From JBBRYB01 sp038238115 (GTDB lineage: Bacteria > Actinomycetota > Actinomycetes > Propionibacteriales > Nocardioidaceae): 64,000 bases of DNA. The stretch covers positions 62,001 to 126,000 of the forward strand of contig JBBRYB010000002.1 of assembly GCA_038238115.1 (NCBI GenBank), read 5' to 3'. Numbering within the stretch: the first letter of the stretch is position 1; each line of letters begins with the position of its first letter. The notes under the pieces are model-generated. The model saw only the letters and a program-made list of their open reading frames with translations, was not told the DNA's origin and ran no database searches. The position numbers were made by a program, and so were the translations under genes. Below, piece by piece: positions 33,769-42,771 of the stretch.

Positions 33769-35433
33769 GTGACTCCCGAACAGCTTTCGCGCCGCATCGT
33801 GGCCGCGCTGGAGTCGTTGACCGAGCGGGGTGCTCTCGCGCTCAGTGACGGCGTGCCGGCGCAGGTCACGGTCGAGCGGCCGAAGGTCAGAGAGCATGGC
33901 GACTACGCCACGAACGTCGCACTGCAACTCGCCAAGAAGGCTGGCCTCCCGCCTCGCCGACTTGCCGAGCTGCTCGCATCGGAGCTGACGGCAGCCGACG
34001 AGATCGCTGCCGTCGACGTCGCCGGGCCAGGGTTCATCAACCTCACCGTGGCGGCCTCGGCCCAGGGGGATGTCGCCCGCGCGATCGTCGAGGCGGGACA
34101 GTCGTACGGCTCCTCGCCGCGCCTCGCCAACCGGAAGATCAACCTCGAGTTCGTGTCCGCCAACCCGACTGGCCCCGTGCACATCGGCGGCGGACGGTGG
34201 GCGCCCGTGGGCGACAGTCTCGCGCGAGTCTTCCGCGCGCTCGGCGCCGATGTCACCCGCGAGTACTACTTCAACGACCACGGTGCACAGATAGACCGCT
34301 TCACCCGTTCGCTGCTTGCCGTTGCGCGAGGCGAGGAGCCCGCGGCGGATGGCTATGTGGGCAGCTACCTCGCCGAGATCGCGCGGCAGGTCATGGACGC
34401 ATACCCCGACGTGCTCGACCTGCCCGAGGACGAGGCGCTGGAGGTGTTCCGCCGCGAGGGCGTGACGCTGATGTTTGCCGAGATCAGGCAGACGCTGCAC
34501 ACGTTCGGTGTCGACTTCGACGTCTACTTCCACGAGCAGACGCTGCACGACATGGGTGCCGTCGAGCGGGCCATCAAACGGCTTACCGAGATGGGCAACA
34601 CGTATGAGGCCGATGGTGCGCTGTGGTTGTGCACCGAGAAGTACGGCGACGAGAAGGACCGGGTGCTCGTCCGGTCGAACGGACAGCCCGCCTATATCTC
34701 CGGCGACTGTGCCTACTACCTCGACAAGCGCGAGCGCGGCTTCGACCTGTGCGTGATCATGCTCGGGGCAGACCATCACGGGTACGTCGGCCGGCTGATG
34801 GCGATGTGCCAGGCTTTCGGGGACACGCCGCACGAGAACCTCGAGGTGCTCATCGGCCAGATGGTCAGCCTCGTCAAGGACGGCACGCCGGTCCGGATGT
34901 CGAAGCGGGCCGGCAACGTCGTCACGATCGACGATCTGATCGACGCCATCGGAGCCGACGCCGCCCGCTACGCGCTGGTGCGCTACTCCAGCGACTCCAA
35001 CATCGACCTCGACCTCGACCTGTGGGCGAGCGCCTCGAGCGACAACCCCGTCTACTACGTGCAATATGCTCACGCCCGGCTTTCTTCCATCTTGCGCAAC
35101 GCCGCCGAGCTCGGTATCGCCCCGGCCGGCGCCGACTTCGACCCGTCTCTGCTGTCGCATGAGCGGGAGCGCGACCTGCTGCGCGCGCTGGCGGAGTTTC
35201 CATCGGTGGTCGACTCCGTGGCCGACCTGCGCGCACCGCATCGCCTGGCGCGCTACCTCGAGGCGACCGCGGCGACGTTCCACCGCTTCTACGACGTGTG
35301 CCGGGTGCTTCCCCTGGGCGACGAGGAAGCCACGGGCATCCATCAGGGCCGTCTCGTGCTCGTCGACGCCACCCGGATCGTCTTCGCGCGCGGCCTGGAC
35401 TTGCTCGGGGTCGCGGCACCAGAGCGCATGTGA
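33769..35433 (+). CDS. argS: Arginyl-tRNA synthetase
   Basis: A 554-residue class I synthetase. The N-terminal additional domain (1-110) is followed by the HIGH-type motif NPTGPVHIGGGR (about residue 128), a KMSKS-like VRMSKRAGN (about residue 378) and the DALR anticodon-binding C-terminal domain. It charges tRNA-Arg. GTG 33769 stands 6 bases after a -10-like TAAGAT, so it has its own promoter besides read-through from the response regulator. Its stop overlaps the lysA start (TGATG). Confidence 0.95.
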   Translation: MTPEQLSRRIVAALESLTERGALALSDGVPAQVTVERPKVREHGDYATNVALQLAKKAGLPPRRLAELLASELTAADEIAAVDVAGPGFINLTVAASAQGDVARAIVEAGQSYGSSPRLANRKINLEFVSANPTGPVHIGGGRWAPVGDSLARVFRALGADVTREYYFNDHGAQIDRFTRSLLAVARGEEPAADGYVGSYLAEIARQVMDAYPDVLDLPEDEALEVFRREGVTLMFAEIRQTLHTFGVDFDVYFHEQTLHDMGAVERAIKRLTEMGNTYEADGALWLCTEKYGDEKDRVLVRSNGQPAYISGDCAYYLDKRERGFDLCVIMLGADHHGYVGRLMAMCQAFGDTPHENLEVLIGQMVSLVKDGTPVRMSKRAGNVVTIDDLIDAIGADAARYALVRYSSDSNIDLDLDLWASASSDNPVYYVQYAHARLSSILRNAAELGIAPAGADFDPSLLSHERERDLLRALAEFPSVVDSVADLRAPHRLARYLEATAATFHRFYDVCRVLPLGDEEATGIHQGRLVLVDATRIVFARGLDLLGVAAPERM

Positions 35434-36827
35434 TGCGAACCCACGGGACCGGTGGCCTGCACGCTGAGGCCGGCACGCGCGGACCGGGCTGGCTGGCTGC
35501 CCCCTCCGATCCCAACCTGCTGGTGCCCTACCTGTGGTCCCAGGGCGTGGACAGGTCCGACGAGGGGGTCCTCACCGTTGCGGGTGTCGGCGTCGACGCC
35601 CTGGCCGCCGAGTTCGGCACACCCTTGTATGTCGTCGACGAATGCGACTTCCGAACCCGGGCCCAGCTGTTCGCAAGCGCGTTCGCCGGCGCCGACGTCT
35701 ACTACGCCGGCAAGGCGTTCCTGTCGATCGCCATCGCTCGGTGGGTTGACGAGGCGGGCCTCAACCTCGACGTCTGTTCCGGCGGTGAGCTCGCCGTGGC
35801 CCTGCGCGCCGGTTTCGACCCTGGCCGCATCGGCTTCCACGGAAACAACAAGAGCAGATCGGAGCTGGTCCGGGCAGTCGAAGCCGGCGTCGGCCGCGTC
35901 ATCGTCGACTCGCTGACCGAGATCGACCGGCTGGCAGACATCGCGGCGGAGCGTCGCGTCCGCCAGGCCGTCCTGCTGCGCGTCACCGTCGGCGTCGAAG
36001 CGCACACGCACGAATACATCGCGACGGCGCACGAGGACCAGAAGTTCGGCTTCTCGATCGGCGAGGGGCGGGCCGCCGAGGCGATGCGGTCGGTGGGTGC
36101 CCGCGAGTCTCTCGAGCTCATCGGCCTGCACTCACACATCGGCTCCCAGATCTTCGGCACGTCCGGCTTCGAGATGTCCGCGCGCCGGCTGCTGGCGTTG
36201 TATGCCCAGGGACTTGCGATGGGCCTCCCGCTCCGCGAGCTCGACCTCGGTGGCGGCTTCGGGATCGCGTACACGACCCAGGACGACCCGGCCGAGCCGT
36301 CGACACTGGCCCGTGAGATGACGCAGATCGTGGGGCACGAGTGCCGAGCGCTCGGAATCGACCTACCGCACCTGTCGATCGAGCCCGGCAGGGCCATCGC
36401 CGGCCCGTCGACGTTCACGCTCTATGAGGTCGGCACCGTGAAGACAGTGACGCTCGACGCTGGAGCGAGCCGACTCTACGTCGCCGTTGACGGTGGGATG
36501 AGTGACAACATCCGAGCGGCGTTGTACGACGCCGACTTCTCCTGCACGCTCGCCTCTCGCAGCTCCGCGGCCGAGCCTGTGCTGGCGCGGGTGGTGGGCA
36601 AGCACTGCGAGACCGGCGACATCGTGGTCAAGGACGAGTTTCTGCCGGCCGACGTGGCCCCAGCCGACCTGATCGCCGTGCCGGGGACAGGCGCCTACTG
36701 CCGGTCGCTGGCCAGCACCTACAACCACGTGCCGCGCGCGGCCGTGGTCGCGGTGCTCGACCGTGCGGCGCGCGTGATCGTGCGCCGCGAGACCGAAGAC
36801 GACCTGCTGCGGCTCGACGTGCCGTGA
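35433..36827 (+). CDS. lysA: Diaminopimelate decarboxylase
   Basis: A 464-residue fold-type III PLP enzyme that makes L-lysine from meso-diaminopimelate. Lys94 in VYYAGKAFLSIA binds the cofactor. Other marks are HSHIGSQIF, the PLP phosphate-binding Gly-rich segment LDLGGGFGIAY, EPGRAIAG, and the active-site Cys region near FTLYEVGTVKT/VVGKHCETGD. The ATG overlaps the argS stop. The argS-lysA pair is a conserved, often coregulated unit. Its stop overlaps an in-frame GTG of hom. Confidence 0.95.
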   Translation: MRTHGTGGLHAEAGTRGPGWLAAPSDPNLLVPYLWSQGVDRSDEGVLTVAGVGVDALAAEFGTPLYVVDECDFRTRAQLFASAFAGADVYYAGKAFLSIAIARWVDEAGLNLDVCSGGELAVALRAGFDPGRIGFHGNNKSRSELVRAVEAGVGRVIVDSLTEIDRLADIAAERRVRQAVLLRVTVGVEAHTHEYIATAHEDQKFGFSIGEGRAAEAMRSVGARESLELIGLHSHIGSQIFGTSGFEMSARRLLALYAQGLAMGLPLRELDLGGGFGIAYTTQDDPAEPSTLAREMTQIVGHECRALGIDLPHLSIEPGRAIAGPSTFTLYEVGTVKTVTLDAGASRLYVAVDGGMSDNIRAALYDADFSCTLASRSSAAEPVLARVVGKHCETGDIVVKDEFLPADVAPADLIAVPGTGAYCRSLASTYNHVPRAAVVAVLDRAARVIVRRETEDDLLRLDVP

Positions 36828-36856
36828 GTCGAAGTGAGGGTAAAGGTGCGCAGCTC

Positions 36857-38158
36857 ATGAACCGGCCAGTGCGGGTGGCGATGCTCGGCTGCGGCGTTGT
36901 CGGGACCGAAGTCGCGCGACTGCTCCACGAGCAGGCCGACGACCTGGTGGCGCGGGTGGGTGCCCCCCTCGACCTGGTCGGCATCGCGGTACGCCGCATC
37001 GACAGGTCGCGCGACGTCGATGTGCCGCACCACCTGCTGACTACCGACGCCCATGGACTCGTCACGCGCGGCGACGTCGACGTCGTCATCGAGGTGATCG
37101 GGGGGATCGAGCCAGCGAGGTCGCTCATCCTGGCAGCCCTCGAGTCGGGGGCTTCCGTGGTGACCGCCAACAAGGCCCTGCTCGCCGCGGACTCCTCGAC
37201 CTTGTTCGAGACGGCCGAGAAGGCCCACCGCGACGTCTACTTCGAGGCCGCCGTTGCGGGCGCCATCCCGATCATCCGTCCACTGCGGGAGTCCCTTGCC
37301 GGAGACACGGTGCGCCGGGTGCTCGGGATCGTCAACGGCACCACGAACTTCATCCTCGACCAGATGGACACCCACGGCGCAGGTTTCGAGGAAGCCCTCG
37401 ATGACGCGCAGCAGCTCGGCTACGCAGAAGCCGACCCGACAGCCGATATCGAAGGGTTCGACGCCGCCGCCAAGGCCGCCATCCTCGCCAGCCTGGCCTT
37501 CCACACCAGGGTGAACGCGGCGGACGTACACCGCGAAGGGATCAGCGACGTCACGGCGGGCGACGTGGCGTCCGCCCGGCAGATGAGCTCCGTGATAAAG
37601 CTGCTCGCGATCTGCGAACGCACCGAGCGGCCGAGCGGCGCCACCGTCTCAGTTCGGGTGCATCCGGCGATGATTCCGCGCGGCCATCCGCTGGCCAGCG
37701 TGCGTGGCGCATACAACGCCGTCTTCGTCGAGAGCGACGCGGCGGGACAGCTCATGTTCTACGGACCCGGTGCGGGCGGAGCCCCGACAGCCAGCGCTGT
37801 ACTCGGAGACTTGGTCACCGTCGCCCGCAACCGGTTGAGCGGCGTGACGGGCGCGGGCGATTCGACCTACGCGCAGTGCGAGGTCGCTCCCATGGGTGAG
37901 ACGGTGACCCGATACCACGTCGGCATCGACGTGGACGACAAGCCCGGCGTGCTCGCGACCGTCGCGGATCTCTTCGCCCGCCACGACGTCTCGATCCAGA
38001 CCGTCCGCCAGGAGGGCCGCGACGATGACGCCCAGCTCGTCGTCGTGACCCACTCGGCCAAGGACTCGGCGCTGGCTGCGACAGTCGACGGTCTGCGGTC
38101 GATGCCAATCGTGCGCGGCGTGACGTCGGTCATGCGGGTCGAGGGAGCGCTCGAGTGA
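36857..38158 (+). CDS. hom: Homoserine dehydrogenase
   Basis: A 433-residue enzyme that reduces aspartate semialdehyde to homoserine. N-terminal Rossmann motif MLGCGVVGTEVARLL, catalytic core VTANKALLA, PIIRPLRESLAGD and GTTNFILDQM, and a C-terminal ACT domain (HVGIDVDDKPGVLATVADLF), which gives threonine feedback. I prefer ATG 36857, where homologues begin. GTG 36824, overlapping the lysA stop, would add 11 unconserved residues. The stop overlaps thrC (GTGA). Confidence 0.95.
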   Translation: MNRPVRVAMLGCGVVGTEVARLLHEQADDLVARVGAPLDLVGIAVRRIDRSRDVDVPHHLLTTDAHGLVTRGDVDVVIEVIGGIEPARSLILAALESGASVVTANKALLAADSSTLFETAEKAHRDVYFEAAVAGAIPIIRPLRESLAGDTVRRVLGIVNGTTNFILDQMDTHGAGFEEALDDAQQLGYAEADPTADIEGFDAAAKAAILASLAFHTRVNAADVHREGISDVTAGDVASARQMSSVIKLLAICERTERPSGATVSVRVHPAMIPRGHPLASVRGAYNAVFVESDAAGQLMFYGPGAGGAPTASAVLGDLVTVARNRLSGVTGAGDSTYAQCEVAPMGETVTRYHVGIDVDDKPGVLATVADLFARHDVSIQTVRQEGRDDDAQLVVVTHSAKDSALAATVDGLRSMPIVRGVTSVMRVEGALE

Positions 38159-39237
38159 GCGGGAGGGGCGCTCACCAGTGGCGCGGTGTCATCGAGGAGT
38201 ATCGCGACTGGCTACCGGTGAGCGACGAGACGCCCGTGGTCACGCTGCGTGAGGGCGGCACGCCACTCGTGAAGTCCGCATGGCTGTCGCACCTCACCGG
38301 CTGCTCGGTATGGCTCAAGATTGAGGCGAACAACCCGACGGGCTCGTTCAAGGACCGGGGCATGACGATGGCGGTATCCGTCGCGGCCGAACAGGGAGCA
38401 AAGGCTGTCGTGTGCGCGTCCACGGGCAACACGTCGGCCTCGATGGCGGCCTACGCCACGCGGGCGGCGATGACGCCGATCGTCTTGGTGCCGCAGGGCA
38501 AGATCGCCCGCGGCAAGATGGCCCAGGCTGTCATGCACGGTGCGCGGATCATCCAGGTGCGGGGCGGATTCGACCACTGCCTGGAGCTGGCACAAGCGCT
38601 CTCGAAGGACTTCGGTGTCGCGCTCGTCAACTCGGTCAACCCCCTCCGCCTCGAAGGCCAGAAGACCGCGTCGTTCGAGATTGTCGACTTCCTCGAAGCC
38701 GCTCCCGACATCCACGTGCTGCCCGTCGGTAATGCGGGCAACATCGCTGCCTACTGGAAAGGCTTCCGCGAGTACGCCGACTCCGGCCGCGTCTCGTCGA
38801 CGCCGGCACTGTGGGGGTTCCAGGCCGAGGGCGCCGCCCCACTCGTCACCGGCGAGGTCGTGCGCTTTCCGGAGACTGTGGCGACGGCTATTCGGATAGG
38901 GAACCCGGCGTCCTGGCTTCTCGCGGAGGCTGCACGAGACGAGTCCGGCGGCGTCATCGAGTCCGTGACGGATCTACAGATCCTCACGGCGCAGCGTGAT
39001 CTGGCGACGAGAGACGGAGTGTTCGTCGAACCGGCGTCGGCCGCCGGAGTGGCCGGACTGCTCCTTCGCCATGGCGCCGGTCTCGTCCCGTCGGCCAGGA
39101 CGATCAGCGTCACGCTCACCGGGCACGGGCTCAAGGATATCGACACGCCTCTTGAGTTTCACGGCGCGCTCGACGACGTGCTCGTCGATGCCGACGTCGA
39201 CGAGGCGGCGGCCGCCGCGGGCCTCGTGAATGCCTGA
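38155..39237 (+). CDS. thrC: Threonine synthase
   Basis: A 360-residue fold-type II PLP enzyme forming L-threonine from O-phosphohomoserine. Lys66 in NPTGSFKDRGM holds PLP; the phosphate loop is VGNAGNIAAYWKG. It belongs to the shorter, ~350-residue class. GTG 38155 overlaps the hom stop; its own stop lies 5 bases inside thrB (8-base overlap). Confidence 0.95.
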   Translation: MSGRGAHQWRGVIEEYRDWLPVSDETPVVTLREGGTPLVKSAWLSHLTGCSVWLKIEANNPTGSFKDRGMTMAVSVAAEQGAKAVVCASTGNTSASMAAYATRAAMTPIVLVPQGKIARGKMAQAVMHGARIIQVRGGFDHCLELAQALSKDFGVALVNSVNPLRLEGQKTASFEIVDFLEAAPDIHVLPVGNAGNIAAYWKGFREYADSGRVSSTPALWGFQAEGAAPLVTGEVVRFPETVATAIRIGNPASWLLAEAARDESGGVIESVTDLQILTAQRDLATRDGVFVEPASAAGVAGLLLRHGAGLVPSARTISVTLTGHGLKDIDTPLEFHGALDDVLVDADVDEAAAAAGLVNA

Positions 39238-40129
39238 CCTCGTCGCCGCCGCGCCCGTGGTGGTGACAGCGCCCGCGACAACAGCCAATCTCGGGCCGGG
39301 ATTCGACACGTTCGGCCTGGCCCTGGGGCTGCGCGATCGAGTCGTGGCGCAGATCACGTCCGGCAGGCTCCAGCTCGACGTCACAGGGCAGGGTGCCACG
39401 GCAGTGCCGCGCGACGAGTCCCACCTCGTCGTACGTGCCCTCCGGGCGGCGTTCGATCTGCTCGGTGTGACACAGCCTGGCCTGAAGCTGACGTGCCAGA
39501 ACTCCATACCTCACGGTCGTGGCCTCGGGTCGTCGTCGGCCGCCATCGTCTCGGGGATCCGACTCGCCGAGAGCATGGTCGACGGTGCGCAGTTCTCCGA
39601 CGCCCAGGCGTTGACGTTGGCCGCGGAGCTCGAAGGCCACCCCGACAACGTCGCTGCCTGCCTGTTCGGCGGCTTCACGATCGCCTGGCAGGGGCCAACG
39701 GGCGTGCACGCGACGCGACTCGATGTGCATCCCCTCCTGCGCGTGGTCGTCTTCACGGCACCGGAGCCGCTGTCGACCGGTCTCGCCCGCGGGCTTCTGC
39801 CGACGGTCGTCGGCCATGACGAGGCAGCCGCGAACGCGGCCCGCGCGGCCCTCCTCGTCGTGGCGCTCACGTCATGTCCCGAGCACCTGCTGGCAGCCAC
39901 CGAAGATCGGCTCCATCAGGAGTTCCGTCGGGTCGCGATGCCACAGTCCATGAGCCTGGTCGACGACTTGCGGGCGGCCGGTCATGCTGCCGTCGTATCG
40001 GGCGCGGGTCCGAGCGTGCTGCTGCTCGGCAGCGCATCAGTGCCCGTCGACGGCGCTCGCTGGGCTCCGCCACAGTGGCAGCAGCTGTGGCTGGACATCG
40101 ACCCGTCCGGCGCGCGCATCGAGCGTTGA
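39230..40129 (+). CDS. thrB: Homoserine kinase
   Basis: A 299-residue GHMP kinase. Motif 1 is PATTANLGPGFDTFGLAL, motif 2 is the ATP loop HGRGLGSSSAAIVSGI, and motif 3 is GAGPSVLLLG. It phosphorylates homoserine for ThrC. The ATG overlaps the end of thrC by 8 bases, so hom, thrC and thrB are coupled. A SigR-like promoter for rho begins 20 bases after the stop. Confidence 0.95.
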   Translation: MPDLVAAAPVVVTAPATTANLGPGFDTFGLALGLRDRVVAQITSGRLQLDVTGQGATAVPRDESHLVVRALRAAFDLLGVTQPGLKLTCQNSIPHGRGLGSSSAAIVSGIRLAESMVDGAQFSDAQALTLAAELEGHPDNVAACLFGGFTIAWQGPTGVHATRLDVHPLLRVVVFTAPEPLSTGLARGLLPTVVGHDEAAANAARAALLVVALTSCPEHLLAATEDRLHQEFRRVAMPQSMSLVDDLRAAGHAAVVSGAGPSVLLLGSASVPVDGARWAPPQWQQLWLDIDPSGARIER

Positions 40130-40148
40130 ACGCGTGACGCGTCGTGGT

Positions 40149-40175
40149 CGGAATGCGACTCGCCTGCGAGGTGTT
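40149..40175 (+). promoter_or_regulatory. SigR-like promoter upstream of rho
   Basis: CGGAAT at 40149-40154, an 18-base spacer, and GTT at 40173-40175 match the GGAAT-N18-GTT SigR consensus. It would give a leader of about 240 bases before rho. A second, vegetative-type candidate, TTGAGA (40184-40189) and extended -10 TGCTAGTGT (TAGTGT at 40209-40214), lies just downstream with a 19-base spacer. The SigR match is the more exact of the two. Confidence 0.6.
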
Positions 40176-40253
40176 GAAGGCTATTGAGACACCGGCATGG
40201 TCTGGTGCTAGTGTCAGTATCGCATCGGTTCATCGAACGAGCCGATCCTCTCT

Positions 40254-40400
40254 AGCGGATCTGCATAGATCGCTCAGAACTTCTTCCTGGGGCCATCGCA
40301 TCGCGACTTATGTCGAGTGAGGCACAGGGTCTGAGGCATCTCACTGTGATCCGCAGAACACATCTCATCTCTATCTCAGGGCGCGATCTTCATGCGCGCC
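40254..40400 (+). promoter_or_regulatory. Structured 5' leader of rho
   Basis: The rho leader holds two hairpins: AGCGGATCT/AGATCGCT around 40254-40274, and GGCGCG/CGCGCC at 40380-40400, which ends 8-9 bases before the rho ribosome-binding site GGGAAGGA. Long leaders are common for rho, which often regulates itself by attenuation. No short reading frame in the leader convinces me. Confidence 0.4.
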
Positions 40401-40420
40401 GGACGTGGGAAGGACCTCAC

Positions 40421-42256
40421 GTGACGCAAACACCCGAAGCCACCTCCGCCTCCGCTGCTCAGGCAGCTACCAGAGCCGAGCGCGTGACGAAGTCAGGTGG
40501 CCTCAACACGATGCTGCTTCCCGAGCTGAAGCGGCTCGCCGGCAGCCTCGGTATCAAAGGCGCCGGGGCGATGCGCAAGAGCGCACTCGTCGAGGCGATC
40601 ACCGCTGCCCAGGGCCAACCCCGGCCTCAGGCGACAGGCCAGCGCAACGGCTCCCCGGCTCCGGCGGCGCAGGCTCCGTCGACAATCACCTCGAGCGACG
40701 ACGCACCCACCACGACTCAGACCCGCTCCGATCCACCGCAGAGCACAGGCGGCGTTGTCGATCGCAGCCGCGAGCAGCCCAGCAGCCAAGACCGCGGCCG
40801 CGAGCAGCCCAGTAGCCAGGACCGCGGCCGCGAGCAGCCCAGTAGCCGCGACCAGGATCGCAACCAGAGCAGTAGCCGCGACCAGGATCGCAACCAGAGC
40901 AGTAGCCGCGACCAGGATCGCAACCAGAGCAGTAGCCGCGACCAGGATCACAACCAGAACAGTAGCCGCGACAGCTACCGTGATGATGACCGTGGTGGCA
41001 GTCGCAACAGCCGCCGGCGTAACCGCAACCGCGACCGTTATCGCGACCGTGACAACCGCCGAGACGGCAACGAGGCAGAGCCCCAGGTCAGCGAGGACGA
41101 CGTCCTGATTCCGGTCGCCGGCATCTTGGACCTGCTCGACAACTACGCGTTCGTTCGCACGAGCGGCTACCTTCCAGGCCCCAACGACGTCTACGTCGCC
41201 TTGTCGATGGTCAAGAAGTTCGGGCTTCGCAAGGGTGACGCGATCACCGGCCACGTCCGGCAGGGCCGCGAGAGTGAGCGCCGCGAGAAGTTCAACCCGA
41301 TCGTCCGCATCGACACCGTCAACGGCACCGAGCCCGCAGCGGCGAAGGACCGGGTGGAGTTCTCCAAGCTGACACCGCTGTACGCCGCGGAACGGCTCCG
41401 GCTCGAGTCCGAGCCGACCGACCTGACCACCCGACTCATCGACATCGTCGCGCCGATCGGCAAGGGTCAGCGCGGCCTGATCGTGTCACCGTCCAAGGCG
41501 GGCAAGACGCTCGTCATGCAGGCGATCGCGAACGCGATCACCACCAACAACCCCGAGTGCCATCTGATGGTGGTCCTCGTCGACGAGCGACCTGAAGAGG
41601 TCACCGACATGCAGCGCGCGGTCAAGGGTGAGGTCATCGCCTCGACATTCGACCGTCCAGCCGATGACCACACCACAGTCGCTGAGCTGGCGATCGAGCG
41701 AGCCAAGCGACTTGTCGAGCTCGGCCATGACGTCGTTGTGCTGCTCGACTCGATCACCCGTCTGGGTCGTGCCTACAACCTGGCGGCACCGGCCAGCGGC
41801 CGCATCCTCTCCGGTGGCGTCGACTCGTCGGCGTTATACCCGCCCAAGCGGTTCTTCGGGGCTGCCCGCAACATCGAGGACGGCGGGTCACTCACCATCC
41901 TCGCGACCGCGCTCATCGAGACCGGCTCCAAGATGGACGAGGTCATCTTCGAGGAGTTCAAGGGAACGGGAAACCTGGAGCTGCGGCTGCGTCGCGAGTA
42001 TGCCGACAAGCGCATCTTCCCCGCCATCGACGTCGACGCCTCCGGTACCCGCCGCGAGGAGCTGCTGATGACCAAGGACGAGCTCCAGATCGTCTGGAAG
42101 CTGCGGCGCGTGCTCTCGGGCCTCGACGGTCAGCAGGCTCTTGAGCTGCTGCTCGACAAGCTGCGGCACACCAAGAGCAACATTGAGTTCCTCATGCAGG
42201 TCAACAAGACTACCCCGACCGCGGCCGGCCTGCGTGGCCGTTCCGACGACGACTGA
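40421..42256 (+). CDS. rho: Transcription termination factor Rho with a repetitive N-terminal insert
   Basis: A 611-residue Rho. Order: short N-terminal tail, Rho N-terminal helical domain (about 28-65, LLPELKRLAGSLGIKGAG), a polar insert of about 150 residues, the CSD RNA-binding domain (about 225-300, GILDLLDNYAFVRTSGYLPG), and the RecA-like ATPase with Walker A SPSKAGKT and Walker B VVLLDSITR. The insert is Arg/Asp/Gln/Ser-rich, with seven 10-residue repeats, then an Arg/Asn/Asp stretch. Actinobacterial Rho proteins commonly have such RNA-binding inserts. GTG 40421 has GGGAAGGA upstream. Confidence 0.95.
   Translation: MTQTPEATSASAAQAATRAERVTKSGGLNTMLLPELKRLAGSLGIKGAGAMRKSALVEAITAAQGQPRPQATGQRNGSPAPAAQAPSTITSSDDAPTTTQTRSDPPQSTGGVVDRSREQPSSQDRGREQPSSQDRGREQPSSRDQDRNQSSSRDQDRNQSSSRDQDRNQSSSRDQDHNQNSSRDSYRDDDRGGSRNSRRRNRNRDRYRDRDNRRDGNEAEPQVSEDDVLIPVAGILDLLDNYAFVRTSGYLPGPNDVYVALSMVKKFGLRKGDAITGHVRQGRESERREKFNPIVRIDTVNGTEPAAAKDRVEFSKLTPLYAAERLRLESEPTDLTTRLIDIVAPIGKGQRGLIVSPSKAGKTLVMQAIANAITTNNPECHLMVVLVDERPEEVTDMQRAVKGEVIASTFDRPADDHTTVAELAIERAKRLVELGHDVVVLLDSITRLGRAYNLAAPASGRILSGGVDSSALYPPKRFFGAARNIEDGGSLTILATALIETGSKMDEVIFEEFKGTGNLELRLRREYADKRIFPAIDVDASGTRREELLMTKDELQIVWKLRRVLSGLDGQQALELLLDKLRHTKSNIEFLMQVNKTTPTAAGLRGRSDDD
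40769..40978 (+). repeat. Seven tandem 30-base repeats inside rho
   Basis: Seven consecutive 30-base units encode REQPSSQDRG (twice), REQPSSRDQD, RNQSSSRDQD (three times) and HNQNSSRDSY. Units 4-6 are almost identical in DNA as well, which points to recent slippage expansion. All units are in frame, so copy-number change would lengthen or shorten Rho by 10 residues without breaking it. Confidence 0.95.
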
Positions 42257-42271
42257 CCGGCCGGCGGCGAC

Positions 42272-42298
42272 AGGAATTGCGCGGTCGACATTCGCGTT
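42272..42298 (+). promoter_or_regulatory. SigR-like promoter upstream of rpmE
   Basis: AGGAAT at 42272-42277, 18 bases, GTT at 42296-42298. The match to GGAAT-N18-GTT is exact in both elements. rpmE is a reported SigR target in Streptomyces coelicolor, which supports it. Transcription would start about 90 bases before rpmE. Confidence 0.75.
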
Positions 42299-42393
42299 CA
42301 GGTTGATGTCAATGGCACACTGACCATTCGGTTCCGGTTCACGTCCATCGCACCAGCGCGGGCGATCCGGCGACCTCGAGACGAAGGACACCC

Positions 42394-42609
42394 ATGAAGA
42401 AGGACATCCATCCGGCGTACGACGAAACCCAGGTGACATGCACCTGCGGCAACTCGTTCACGACGCGCAGCACGTCTCCCAATGGCGTGATGCACGCCGA
42501 CGTCTGCTCCAACTGCCACCCGTTCTACACCGGCAAACAGAAGATTCTCGACACCGGTGGACGCGTCGCGCGCTTCGAGGCCCGCTACGCCAAGAAGGCA
42601 GCCAAGTAG
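42394..42609 (+). CDS. rpmE: Large-subunit ribosomal protein bL31, zinc-binding (C+) form
   Basis: A 71-residue bL31. The pairs CTC (residues 16 and 18) and CSNC (38 and 41) are the zinc ligands, making it the C+ form whose zinc is labile. Under thiol oxidation or zinc loss this form can be released from ribosomes, which agrees with a SigR promoter. It lies 137 bases after rho and is followed by a hairpin. Confidence 0.95.
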   Translation: MKKDIHPAYDETQVTCTCGNSFTTRSTSPNGVMHADVCSNCHPFYTGKQKILDTGGRVARFEARYAKKAAK

Positions 42610-42619
42610 CTCTTTTCGG

Positions 42620-42652
42620 CGCCGGCCTCCGCAGTCATGCGGATGGCCGGCG
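42620..42652 (+). terminator. Terminator hairpin after rpmE
   Basis: CGCCGGCC-TCCGC pairs with GCGGA-GGCCGGCG with one bulged T and a 6-base loop, 10 bases after the rpmE stop. There is no U-tract after it. Confidence 0.65.
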
Positions 42653-42771
42653 TCGACTGCGTTCGCAACCCGGACCCGCTCCTCGGGGCGACTGTCGGCA
42701 GGCCAGGTCCCGGCGGGGAGGCGGGCCGACGCGCGAGACTGGTGCCGGACGGATATGAGAGAGGCAAGGAC

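Noticed and set aside
33376..35343. A 655-codon minus-strand frame opposite argS
   Set aside because: Antisense to a clear arginyl-tRNA synthetase; low-complexity translation without recognisable domains.
40755..41108. Ala/Thr repeat frame inside rho
   Set aside because: An alternate-frame reading of the 30-base repeats of rho.
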